In this document: in pieces, positions 1 through 6,846 of the stretch
Position numbering within the stretch: position 1 is the first letter of the stretch
Layout: every line of letters starts with the position of its first letter
Assembly (NCBI GenBank): GCA_002294045.1
Contig: DBEP01000097.1
Span: 1-25,034, forward strand
DNA length: 25,034 nucleotides
Reading direction: 5' to 3'
From: Lachnoclostridium sp. UBA903
Lineage (GTDB): Bacteria; Bacillota; Clostridia; Lachnospirales; Lachnospiraceae
Made by a program: the position numbers and the translations under genes
The notes under the pieces: generated by a model
Seen by the model: the letters and a program-made list of their open reading frames with translations, nothing else
Database searches by the model: none
Told to the model about the DNA's origin: nothing

Positions 1-255
1 ACCGGAGCAACTTATAAAAGGCTGGTGAAAGCCGGGGCCGAAGACGTACATTTTTCCTGTTTCCCTTCTGTTACGGATCATACGGGAAAATACGTTAACC
101 AGGATAGAACACCTTATGAATATAATGGTCACTTTAGCTGGATTCCTGCGTTAAATAATGAATGCATCCTTGATTTTAATAATGCTCCGGTTTATAAAAA
201 CGGTAAAAGCGTAACACTATTTGAATGGTTAGCAAAACAAAAAAGAAATTTATAA
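1..255 (+). CDS. C-terminal fragment of an alpha/beta-hydrolase (esterase or prolyl-oligopeptidase-like)
   Basis: The reading frame is open from the first base of the window and ends at TAA 253-255, so the gene starts upstream and only the last 84 residues are seen. The piece begins TGATYKRLVKAGAEDVHFS and contains YNGHFSWIPALNNEC. I recognise this pattern from the C-terminal part of secreted Clostridia esterases of the prolyl-oligopeptidase/PHB-depolymerase kind, where the GH(F/W)SW histidine (codon at 130-132) would be the third member of the Ser-Asp-His triad. The serine and aspartate would lie upstream and cannot be checked. No terminator is visible directly after the stop. The family call rests on resemblance only; the alternative is another hydrolase with a similar His loop. 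Confidence 0.6.
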   Translation, partial: TGATYKRLVKAGAEDVHFSCFPSVTDHTGKYVNQDRTPYEYNGHFSWIPALNNECILDFNNAPVYKNGKSVTLFEWLAKQKRNL

Positions 256-347
256 AAGCCGGTACTAAAGGTTCGCTAAAGGTGTCTCTATTATTATAAA
301 ACATGTAAGGCAGCTGCTTACAAAAAAATTAAATGGAGGCAATTACA

Positions 348-710
348 ATGATTAAGAGTATTAACGAAACGTTGAACACCGGAAAGAAAAAAATTTTTAC
401 TTTTGTATTGAGCGGTGCGCTTATTTTGGCGTTAGGTTCAGGAGCAGCCTATGCGGCTGATGGTATTATCGCAACTGCAAAGGCGGACAATGGAAATGGA
501 ACCATTAGTGAGGATGTCGAAATCCGCGCTCTTTCCGACGACGACGGCGTCAGCGTCAGAGCCGGTGTCCGGGCAAATGGGGACGGCACCCTGAGCTATT
601 CTGTTGATGGCGGCAAGACTTGGAGCAAGGAAGTTCCGGCAGGCTTAGATGGCTTTACCTTTTCCGTCGATTCGGACGGGAATGGCGCAAGCGGAAAGTT
701 TGGGAACTAA
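348..710 (+). CDS. small secreted protein with one Asp-box-like motif
   Basis: A 120-residue protein of unknown function. ATG 348 is chosen because GGAGG at 335-339 sits 8 nt before it; the in-frame ATG at 333 overlaps that ribosome site and is unlikely. Residues 1-35 form a signal peptide: lysines around 13-15, a hydrophobic core (FTFVLSGALILALG), then AAYAA-D with cleavage after an AxA motif. The mature part of about 84 residues is Asp/Gly-rich and carries YSVDGGKTWSKEVP, which fits the Asp-box (SxDxGxTW) turn of sialidase/BNR propellers. There is only one copy, so it cannot be a propeller. GC content rises in the second half (about 530-700). It lies 103 bp upstream of a two-component system, separated by a strong hairpin. 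It could be a secreted accessory or target of that system; this is inference. Confidence 0.72.
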   Translation: MIKSINETLNTGKKKIFTFVLSGALILALGSGAAYAADGIIATAKADNGNGTISEDVEIRALSDDDGVSVRAGVRANGDGTLSYSVDGGKTWSKEVPAGLDGFTFSVDSDGNGASGKFGN

Positions 711-722
711 GAGGTATTTATT

Positions 723-768
723 TGCCATGCAGTGCAAGGCTTTTAACTTAAAAGCCTTGCACTGGGCA
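723..768 (+). terminator. strong stem-loop between the secreted protein and the response regulator
   Basis: Positions 731-745 and 749-763 form a perfect 15-bp inverted repeat with a 3-nt loop, and C730-G764 extends it. TGCC 723-726 can pair with GGCA 765-768 across a bulge. No U-tract follows, so it is not a textbook intrinsic terminator. It could act as a weak terminator, an RNA-processing barrier giving unequal expression, or a transcript stabiliser for the small upstream gene. Confidence 0.6.
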
Positions 769-813
769 TTACTTGGTAATAGGAATGAGTTATGAAACAA
801 ATGGAGGCCAGTC

Positions 814-1509
814 ATGAGAATTTTAATGGTAGAGGATGAAAAATACATGGCCGAAGCCATTGAGCAGGTATTGAAAAAGAATCATTACAGCGTCGATTTG
901 GCTTTTGACGGAGAATATGGGTTGGACTGCGCTGTTTCCAATATATATGATATCATTATTCTGGACATCATGCTGCCTAAAATGGACGGACTGCAAGTTT
1001 TAAAAAAGCTGCGCGATGAAAAGTTTTCGACGCCTGTAATTTTATTGACGGCGAGAGGCGAAACAGAGGATAAGGTAAAAGGCTTGGATTACGGTGCGGA
1101 CGATTATTTGGCAAAACCGTTCCACACCGACGAGCTGCTTGCCCGTTTGCGCGCCTTAGGGCGCAGGCAAACGGAACTCCTGCCTGACGGTATATATAAA
1201 TATGGAGATATTGCCTTAAACCCGCATACGCTTTTGCTTACATGCGGCGACAAGGAAATTTATCTGCCTTTAAAAGAAGCTCAGATTCTGGAATTACTCA
1301 TGAAAAGAGCTTCTATGATTCTGTCTAAAGAAATTATTATTGAAAAGCTGTGGGGCTACGATACGGAGGCAGAAGAGAACCGCGTGGAGATTCATATATC
1401 CCTGCTTCGCAAAAAGCTTGTCCAGCTGAAATCCTGCGTTTCCATACGCACCATAAGGTACGCCGGTTATACGTTGCAGGGCAGAAAGGGCAAAAATGAA
1501 AATGCTTAA
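814..1509 (+). CDS. OmpR-family two-component response regulator
   Basis: A 231-residue cytoplasmic DNA-binding response regulator of normal length for the family. The receiver domain spans about residues 1-115, with acidic residues E7/D8, phospho-acceptor D51 (LDIMLPKMDG), T79 and K101 (LAKPF). The winged-helix effector domain spans about 128-226 and ends in the typical RYAGYTL hairpin. ATG 814 is preceded by GGAGG at 803-807. The end overlaps the start of the histidine kinase by 14 bp, so the two are translationally coupled and form a cognate pair. Known for the family: phosphorylation at D51 promotes dimerisation and promoter binding. Its targets are not visible; the small secreted gene upstream and the arabinanase downstream are the nearest candidates. 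Confidence 0.95.
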   Translation: MRILMVEDEKYMAEAIEQVLKKNHYSVDLAFDGEYGLDCAVSNIYDIIILDIMLPKMDGLQVLKKLRDEKFSTPVILLTARGETEDKVKGLDYGADDYLAKPFHTDELLARLRALGRRQTELLPDGIYKYGDIALNPHTLLLTCGDKEIYLPLKEAQILELLMKRASMILSKEIIIEKLWGYDTEAEENRVEIHISLLRKKLVQLKSCVSIRTIRYAGYTLQGRKGKNENA

Positions 1510-2788
1510 AAAATTTCGGAATAAAATGCTTATTCTTAATATGGCGATTACCTCGGCGGTGGTATTGTCGGCGTTTAGCGTCATTTATTTTATAACTTAC
1601 AGCAATGTCAGTTCCGAAATTCAAAATAAATTGGAACAGACGCCGGGGGTATACAGTGAATCTGACCGGGCGGGCATAGTAGCGGCAGAAGCCGGAGGTT
1701 CTTCTTCCGAAAGCTATCTTATGTTCAGCATTCTCGTTGACATACAAGGAAATATTCTAGAGAAAGCTTTGGGATTAAATTTTGAACCGGGATTTTATGA
1801 GCAAGCGGTTGAAATTGCCATGGACAATCCAAGCAACAGGGCTTATATTACCTTGGGGGATAAGCAATGGCGCTATATGGTTACGCCAATTATTGATGCC
1901 CGGCTTACCGGAACCAGCCGGGTAATCGGCAAAATGGACACAGCCGATGCCGACAGATTTTCCATTGTTTTCTTAGATGTTACGGCATACAACGAAACGC
2001 TGTTTGAACTGATGATGACTTTGCTGCTCGTTGGGAGCGTCACCCTCGCAGCCATTTTTCTTGTCAGCCTTTATTTTGCCAACCGTACCATTAAGCCGCT
2101 GGCCGAAGCATGGCAAAAACAGAAACAATTTGTTGCCGATGCCTCTCATGAATTAAAAACGCCTTTGTCCATCATCAACGCCAATTACGACGCACTGCTG
2201 GCAAACAGGGAGGAAACCATTCAAAGCCAGATTAAATGGCTGGACTATATCAGAATCGGGACGGACAGGATGTCCAGGCTCATCAATAACCTGCTGGCAC
2301 TTGCCAGATTTGATGATACCGAGCTGGTAACCCAAAACATATCTTTTAATCTTGGTGAAACCGTACAATCTGTTATTTTGTCAATGGAAGCTCCTATAGC
2401 TGAGAAAGGTATTAAGCTTACCGTTTCCATAGAACCGGACATTTTTATTGAAAGCGATGCGGAAGGGTTAAAACAGGTTGTCACGACTTTATTGGATAAC
2501 GCCATAAAATATACGGATCAAAACGGACAAATTGATGTTGTGCTGACCCGTTCAAATCATCAGGCTGAGTTTTTGATTAAAAACAGCGGCAAAGGTATTC
2601 CCAAGCAGGAAATCCCCAAAATCTTTGACCGATTTTATCGGACGGATCACTCCAGAGCCCATGAAAGCGGAAGCTATGGCTTGGGTTTATCCATTGCAAA
2701 GGCGGTAATGGATACGCTGGGCGGAGATATACAAGTACGGAGCGTGGAAGGAGAATATGCAACTTTTTCTTTTCGGCTAAACCTATGA
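1496..2788 (+). CDS. membrane sensor histidine kinase, partner of the upstream OmpR regulator
   Basis: A 430-residue membrane kinase. Transmembrane segment 1 is about residues 11-34, an extracytoplasmic sensor region spans about 35-170, and segment 2 is about 172-195. A short HAMP-like linker (about 195-210) follows. The dimerisation/phospho-acceptor helix has FVADASHELKTPL with H218. The catalytic domain has the N box around N335 (TLLDNAIKYT), the G1 box GKGIPKQEI at about 366, the F box IFDRFYR, and the G2 box GSYGLGLSIAKAV at about 392. The start at 1496 lies inside the regulator gene; an alternative ATG is at 1502. The sensor region of about 135 residues has no ligand signature I recognise. 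The gene ends just before an inverted repeat and an intrinsic terminator. Confidence 0.94.
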   Translation: MKMLKKFRNKMLILNMAITSAVVLSAFSVIYFITYSNVSSEIQNKLEQTPGVYSESDRAGIVAAEAGGSSSESYLMFSILVDIQGNILEKALGLNFEPGFYEQAVEIAMDNPSNRAYITLGDKQWRYMVTPIIDARLTGTSRVIGKMDTADADRFSIVFLDVTAYNETLFELMMTLLLVGSVTLAAIFLVSLYFANRTIKPLAEAWQKQKQFVADASHELKTPLSIINANYDALLANREETIQSQIKWLDYIRIGTDRMSRLINNLLALARFDDTELVTQNISFNLGETVQSVILSMEAPIAEKGIKLTVSIEPDIFIESDAEGLKQVVTTLLDNAIKYTDQNGQIDVVLTRSNHQAEFLIKNSGKGIPKQEIPKIFDRFYRTDHSRAHESGSYGLGLSIAKAVMDTLGGDIQVRSVEGEYATFSFRLNL

Positions 2789-2845
2789 TAAATGTTACAA
2801 ATATCAGTGTAATGTAAATACGTAAATTATCGGCCGATATAATAA

Positions 2846-2883
2846 AATTAACTGCCTATGCAATTTACGCAGGTCAGTTAATT
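2846..2883. repeat. imperfect inverted repeat after the histidine kinase
   Basis: AATTAACTG at 2846-2854 is repeated inverted as CAGTTAATT at 2875-2883, and CCT 2855-2857 pairs with AGG 2871-2873 across one bulged T. That gives a 12-bp stem with a 13-nt loop. It has no U-tract and lies just upstream of the true terminator. It may be a transcript-end structure or a protein-binding dyad. Confidence 0.5.
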
Positions 2884-2901
2884 GGATGCACACTTTTTAA
2901 G

Positions 2902-2937
2902 GGCTTTCCAATCAGTTATGCGATTGGAAGGCTTTTT
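2902..2937 (+). terminator. intrinsic terminator of the regulator-kinase operon
   Basis: GCTTTCCAATC 2903-2913 pairs with GATTGGAAGGC 2922-2932 (11 bp, one G-U), with an 8-nt loop, followed by five T at 2933-2937. This is a standard rho-independent terminator 115 bp after the kinase stop codon. Confidence 0.8.
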
Positions 2938-3121
2938 ATGTGCCAAAATCCTTTATATCTCCCGAGGGAGGGGCCGGCGACTTATCGTAGAGGAAGGATG
3001 AAGCCGAATTTTTTTCCTGCATAATTCAGAAAAGCAAGCCGGTATTCGGGCGGATACGGCGTTGATTTTTCACCCGACGTCAAAGAAAATTGAAAAAACA
3101 GAAAGAATCTGAATAAAATAG
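2938..3121. other. intergenic region without a recognisable gene
   Basis: No supported coding region. The stretch is richer in GC than its flanks. It holds a tight palindrome CTCCCGAGGGAG near 2958-2969 and a hairpin at 3038-3060: GCC/GGC, one bulge, then GTATTC/GGATAC with a GGGC loop, followed by GTTGATTTTT. A competing pairing TCGGG 3046-3050 with CCCGA 3073-3077 is possible. It may be a decayed leader or a second terminator; I see no riboswitch family I can name. Confidence 0.35.
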
Positions 3122-3150
3122 TTGACAAAATATTCCTAAAATTGTAATAT
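3122..3150 (+). promoter_or_regulatory. sigma-A-type promoter of the GH43 gene
   Basis: The -35 box is a perfect TTGACA at 3122-3127. A 17-nt spacer precedes TAATAT at 3145-3150 (four of six matches). Transcription would start near 3157, leaving a leader of about 190 nt before the GH43 start codon. The region just downstream is very AT-rich. Confidence 0.65.
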
Positions 3151-3156
3151 AAATAT

Positions 3157-3345
3157 AACAAATAAATAATTGTAAACTAATTTAATATAACATAAACTAT
3201 ATCATGTTTTATAAGGAAAATGGAGGTGAAATAAGAATTTATTTTTACAAATAGGAGAGAGTTTAAAGTACAAAAAAGATTTTTGTGGGTCAATCTAAAC
3301 TATTTTATTTGAAAGGGGGTTTCGGTATAAATATACCGGAATAAA
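3157..3345 (+). promoter_or_regulatory. long 5' leader of the GH43 gene with a hairpin between ribosome site and start codon
   Basis: The leader has three purine-rich Shine-Dalgarno-like runs: GGAGGTGA 3222-3229, AGGAGAGA 3253-3260 and AAAGGGGG 3312-3319. Only the last is near the gene, but it is 26 nt from ATG 3346. The gap is filled by a near-perfect palindrome at 3323-3338 (CGGTATAAATATACCG). Folding it would bring the ribosome site close to the start codon; leaving it open would keep them apart. A weaker GGA at 3338-3340 is the alternative ribosome site. The first run has no open frame worth noting after it (ATG at 3220 gives only four codons). Confidence 0.5.
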
Positions 3346-5364
3346 ATGAAGAAAAAATTAAAAAAAATAATTGGGGTATTACTTTCACTGGTTTTTATGT
3401 TTCAAATTCCATTCGGCCTGTTAGCCGGAAGTACTGTTGCAAATGCGGCTGTGCTGGGTACAACGAGAACGTCGGTCCATGATCCGTCCATAGTAAAAGC
3501 CAACGGCAGATATTATATTTTCGGTTCCCATATGGCAAATGCCGTTAGTTCGGATCTGGCTTCCTGGAGTAATTTTACCACGAATATCAATAACAATTAT
3601 TCCAGTATTTTTTCCGTAGGGGGCGCCTGGGCAGCCAGGGGCAGCAGTAATTATGATATCAGCGGGAACCTTTGGGCACCGGACGTAATATATAACCCGG
3701 ATATGGGAAAATGGTGCATGTACATGAGTGTTAACGGCAGTAATTATTACTCGTCCATTGCGTTAGCTACCGCAGACAGCATAACAGGGCCTTATACTTA
3801 TGCAGGTACGGTGGTATATTCGGGCTTTACCAATTCTTCAGAAGCAAGTGTTACTGACTATGCGACGGTTACAGGTTCTAATTCGGTTGCCTCCAGGTAT
3901 TTATCAGGAGGTTCCTGGAATGCATCTTACGGACCCAATGCCATAGACCCGGCGCTGGTTTATGATAAGGACGGACAGCTTTGGATGAGTTACGGCTCCT
4001 GGTTCGGCGGAATCTTTTTATTAAAGCTGAACAACCAAACCGGCTTAAGAGATTATTCTTATACCTATTCTACGGTAACTAATTCATCCGACCAGTATTT
4101 TGGCATACGGCTCTCCGGCGGATACGGCTGTACGGGAGAAGGTTCCTATATTGTTTGGGACCAGGCAGCAGGCTACTATTACATGTATGTATCCTACGGC
4201 GGGCTTGAATCAACTACAAATTTCGGAGGCTATCATATTCGTTTGTTCCGTTCAAGAAACATTACGGGACCTTATACGGATGCAGCCGGCAACACTGCTA
4301 TCTGTACAAGCAGTAATGCCGACCAGACAACCAAGGGTATCAAACTTTTCGGTAATTATACCCTGTCTTCTTTAAAAAATGTAAGCAGCTCCGAGCTAAG
4401 TGCCAACGGTTATAAATCACCGGGACATAATTCGGCGTTTATTGATTCGGACGGACAGAGGTATCTGGTATACCATACAAGATTTAACAATGGAAATGAG
4501 TATCACCAGGTAAGGGTACACCAGCAATTTTTAAATGCTGACGGATGGCCGGTCACTGCCGTATATGAATATTTAGGCAGTCAAATATCCCAAACAGGAT
4601 ATCAAGCCAGTGAAATTGTCGGCTATTATGATTTTATAAACCATGGAAACAGCGCAGCTACCACCAATATGGGAATGCTTCCTACCGTATCGGTATCTTT
4701 AAATGCCGACGGAACCATAACCGGTGCCTATAGCGGAACATGGTCCTACACACAGGGGACTTATTACTGCACCATGGTGATTGGCGGAGTAACCTATAAA
4801 GGAGTTTTCTTTAAACAATATGATGAATCCTCATCACACAAAGAAACAATGACTTTTTCATTAATTGGTCCCAATGACCAGTCCATATGGGGGTCAAAAA
4901 CCGATACACCATCCTCTAGTACCCTTGACGGAGATTACTACATAAAGAGTTATTTCAGCGGATTATATCTGGATGTAGCTAACGGCAATGCGGCGGATGG
5001 AACAAGTATCCAGCAATATGCTTTTAACGGCAGCCATGCCCAGAAATTCCGCCTGGTTTCCGATGGCAGCGGCTATTATTCCATTTTAACAGGGTCATCG
5101 AATTATACAAGCTGTGTAGATGTAGAAAACGGAAACACTGCTGACGGCACCGATATCATCCAGTGGACTTACTGGGGAGGGGACATGCAGAAGTATGAGA
5201 TTGTTGAAGTAAGGGCCGGTGTTTATGCAATTAAGACGAAAGCATCCGCGGGTGCATCCTGTCTGGATGTTTATAACTGGAGTACGGAATCCGGAGGCAA
5301 AATAGTCCAATGGACTTATTGGGGCGGAGACTGCCAGCTTTGGTATTTGGAACCGGTAAATTAG
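3346..5364 (+). CDS. secreted GH43 endo-alpha-1,5-L-arabinanase with CBM13 (ricin-type) domain
   Basis: A 672-residue secreted enzyme predicted to cut the alpha-1,5-arabinan of plant pectin. Signal peptide: residues 1-35 (KKKLKK, hydrophobic stretch, VANAA). The GH43 five-blade propeller spans about 40-420. The probable catalytic base is D46 in VHDPSI, the pKa-tuning residue D201 in NAIDPALV, and the acid E265 in TGEGSYI. NLWAPDV (109-114) and SPGHNSAF (358-365) are further family motifs. Residues about 420-515 match the small beta-rich domain that follows the propeller in larger arabinanases. A beta-trefoil lectin module (CBM13) of about 525-670 shows QQYAF, IIQWTYWGGDMQ and IVQWTYWGGDCQLW as its three QxW-type repeats. 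It stands alone between a promoter and a terminator. Endo-arabinanase is the best call; another arabinan specificity is possible. Confidence 0.9.
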   Translation: MKKKLKKIIGVLLSLVFMFQIPFGLLAGSTVANAAVLGTTRTSVHDPSIVKANGRYYIFGSHMANAVSSDLASWSNFTTNINNNYSSIFSVGGAWAARGSSNYDISGNLWAPDVIYNPDMGKWCMYMSVNGSNYYSSIALATADSITGPYTYAGTVVYSGFTNSSEASVTDYATVTGSNSVASRYLSGGSWNASYGPNAIDPALVYDKDGQLWMSYGSWFGGIFLLKLNNQTGLRDYSYTYSTVTNSSDQYFGIRLSGGYGCTGEGSYIVWDQAAGYYYMYVSYGGLESTTNFGGYHIRLFRSRNITGPYTDAAGNTAICTSSNADQTTKGIKLFGNYTLSSLKNVSSSELSANGYKSPGHNSAFIDSDGQRYLVYHTRFNNGNEYHQVRVHQQFLNADGWPVTAVYEYLGSQISQTGYQASEIVGYYDFINHGNSAATTNMGMLPTVSVSLNADGTITGAYSGTWSYTQGTYYCTMVIGGVTYKGVFFKQYDESSSHKETMTFSLIGPNDQSIWGSKTDTPSSSTLDGDYYIKSYFSGLYLDVANGNAADGTSIQQYAFNGSHAQKFRLVSDGSGYYSILTGSSNYTSCVDVENGNTADGTDIIQWTYWGGDMQKYEIVEVRAGVYAIKTKASAGASCLDVYNWSTESGGKIVQWTYWGGDCQLWYLEPVN

Positions 5365-5392
5365 AACATAATTAGGGTGTAATGTAAATTAT

Positions 5393-5422
5393 GGCGTGAG
5401 AGCGATGGCTTTCACGCCTTTT
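5393..5422 (+). terminator. intrinsic terminator of the GH43 gene
   Basis: GGCGTGAGAGC 5393-5403 pairs with GGCTTTCACGCC (5408-5418 used) as an 11-bp stem with one G-U and a GATG loop. TTTT at 5419-5422 follows. It lies 28 bp after the GH43 stop. Confidence 0.8.
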
Positions 5423-5749
5423 CTGACCGCCCTGCTTTGCGGTATTCTATGTCGCAATTTTAGGAACGTAGCCCCATTACGCACACCAAATAGCTCCCTG
5501 CCTTCCATAAAGCGGAGCGTCCAGCCCAGAACAAGCAGTTTTCAGACACGCACGCATTTTATTGAAAAACCATTAAGATTGAAAATCATTGTTTTTTATA
5601 TACCTGTTATTATATACTATATATAAAAAATGAAATCATATTATCTTTAAAGTCAATAGATTGTAGACTGGCTGGGAAAATTAAAAATAAGGTAAGAACA
5701 TACAAATTTGATAAACTAAAACCGGCAAATGACAAGGAGATGAGGAATA
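5423..5749. other. intergenic region, possible gene or repeat remnant, before the LysR gene
   Basis: No gene can be supported. Positions about 5425-5545 are markedly richer in GC than the surrounding DNA. On the minus strand they read as a short open stretch containing MEGRELFGVRNGATF and LKLRHRIPQ, bounded by stops and without a ribosome site. It may be a gene remnant or a dispersed repeat. From about 5580 onward the DNA becomes very AT-rich, as expected for a promoter region, but I could not pick a clear -35/-10 pair for the LysR gene. Confidence 0.3.
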
Positions 5750-6661
5750 ATGACTTTACAGCAGTTAAAATATGTGGTAACAGTTGCGGATAAGGGAACA
5801 ATCAGTGAAGCCGCAAAGGAATTGTTTATTTCCCAGCCAAGCCTTACCAATGCCATTAAAGAACTGGAAAATGAAATGCAGATTACCATATTTAACAGGA
5901 CGAATAAGGGGATTGTAGTATCCAATGCAGGGGATGAATTTCTGGCCTATGCCAGACAGGTTCTTGAGCAGGTTAATCTTTTAGAAGAAAAATATTTAAA
6001 TGTGAAAAAACAAAGCCCGAGATTTTCTGTCTCTACCCAGCATTATTCCTTTGCGGTAAATGCATTTGTGGATGTAATTCGTGAATTTGGCGGGAATCAA
6101 TATGATTTTACACTTAGAGAAACTCAGACGTATGAGATTATTGAGGACGTAAGCAGGCTGAAAAGCGAAATAGGAATTTTGTATACTTCATCTAAAAATG
6201 AAGAAGTGATTATGAAACTCATTAAACAAAACGGCCTGGAATTTGAAGAGCTCTTTGTGGCAAGGCCTCATGTGTTCATCAGCTCAAAGCATCCGCTGGC
6301 TGACAGAAATGTAATTACTCTGGAACAGTTGGAGGAGTATCCATATCTTTCATTTGAGCAGGGGGATTATAATTCCTTTTATTTTTCAGAGGAAATTCTT
6401 AGTACCCTTGACCGTAATAAAAATATTAAGGTGAGGGACCGGGCAACGCTATTTAATCTTGCTGTCGGTTTAAATGGATACACGGTTAGTACGGGAGTAA
6501 TCAGCAGGGAATTGAATGGGGAGAATATCATAGCCAGGCCCCTTGCGGTAGACGAGTATATGCGTGTAGGGACAATTATGCAGAAGAATATGCCGCTTAC
6601 CAGATATGGAAAGGCTTATATGGACGCATTAAGAAGCCATATAGTTCAATATGTTCATTGA
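5750..6661 (+). CDS. LysR-family transcriptional regulator, likely controlling metE
   Basis: A 303-residue regulator of typical LysR length. The N-terminal winged helix-turn-helix spans about residues 1-60 (MTLQQLKYVVTVADKGTISEAAKELFISQPSLTNAIKELE is the classic pattern), followed by a linker helix to about 85 and the effector-binding periplasmic-protein-like domain to the C-terminus. AAGGAG lies just upstream of ATG 5750. The gene is transcribed in the same direction as metE, 185 bp upstream, with a terminator between, so it is not simply co-transcribed. The position suggests a MetR-like role in controlling methionine synthesis. I do not assign metR because orthology cannot be judged here. 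Confidence 0.9.
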   Translation: MTLQQLKYVVTVADKGTISEAAKELFISQPSLTNAIKELENEMQITIFNRTNKGIVVSNAGDEFLAYARQVLEQVNLLEEKYLNVKKQSPRFSVSTQHYSFAVNAFVDVIREFGGNQYDFTLRETQTYEIIEDVSRLKSEIGILYTSSKNEEVIMKLIKQNGLEFEELFVARPHVFISSKHPLADRNVITLEQLEEYPYLSFEQGDYNSFYFSEEILSTLDRNKNIKVRDRATLFNLAVGLNGYTVSTGVISRELNGENIIARPLAVDEYMRVGTIMQKNMPLTRYGKAYMDALRSHIVQYVH

Positions 6662-6689
6662 AACCTCATTTCCGTGTTGTAACACTATT

Positions 6690-6698
6690 TGATATAAT
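6690..6698 (+). promoter_or_regulatory. extended -10 promoter element after the LysR gene
   Basis: TGATATAAT at 6690-6698 is a perfect -10 hexamer with an extended TGn motif. The -35 region is poor. A transcript from here would start near 6705 and run straight into the hairpin-plus-U-tract at 6710-6757. It may be a chance match, a source of a very short RNA, or a start site for metE read-through. Confidence 0.35.
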
Positions 6699-6709
6699 AT
6701 TAAGACCTG

Positions 6710-6757
6710 AATGTGTATTTGATATAGCTTAAGGCTATGTCAAACGCACATTTTTTT
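6710..6757 (+). terminator. intrinsic terminator between lysR and metE
   Basis: A stem of about 17 bp is formed by positions 6711-6728 and 6734-6751, with one mismatch (A6717/C6745), a few G-U pairs and a 5-nt loop. Seven T at 6751-6757 follow. It separates the LysR gene from metE and may double as an attenuator if transcription starts just upstream. Confidence 0.8.
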
Positions 6758-6763
6758 GTATTT

Positions 6764-6803
6764 TTCTATGCAAAAAAAGTAATTTATACTATATTACATA
6801 GAA
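6764..6803 (+). promoter_or_regulatory. candidate metE operator/promoter with nested dyads
   Basis: TTCTATG 6764-6770 and CATAGAA 6797-6803 are inverted copies, with GTAAT 6779-6783 and ATTAC 6793-6797 nested inside. The inner part overlaps -10-like hexamers TATACT 6785-6790 and TATATT 6790-6795 without a good -35. A weak promoter overlapping a dyad next to a LysR gene is what an activator-dependent target looks like. A related direct repeat (TATGCAAANAAG) occurs at about 6767 and again at about 6821. No S-box or T-box leader is seen before metE. Confidence 0.4.
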
Positions 6804-6846
6804 GCTTTTATGAGATTTTTTATGCAAACAAGTATGGAGGTTAACC

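Noticed and set aside
333..347. Upstream ATG for the small secreted protein
   Set aside because: It overlaps the GGAGG ribosome site that serves ATG 348.
5396..5626. 76-codon open frame on the plus strand
   Set aside because: Starts inside the stem of the arabinanase terminator, has no ribosome site and no signature.
6662..6846. S-box or T-box riboswitch before metE
   Set aside because: The terminator is present but the conserved leader cores of these families are not, and the candidate start site lies too close to the hairpin.
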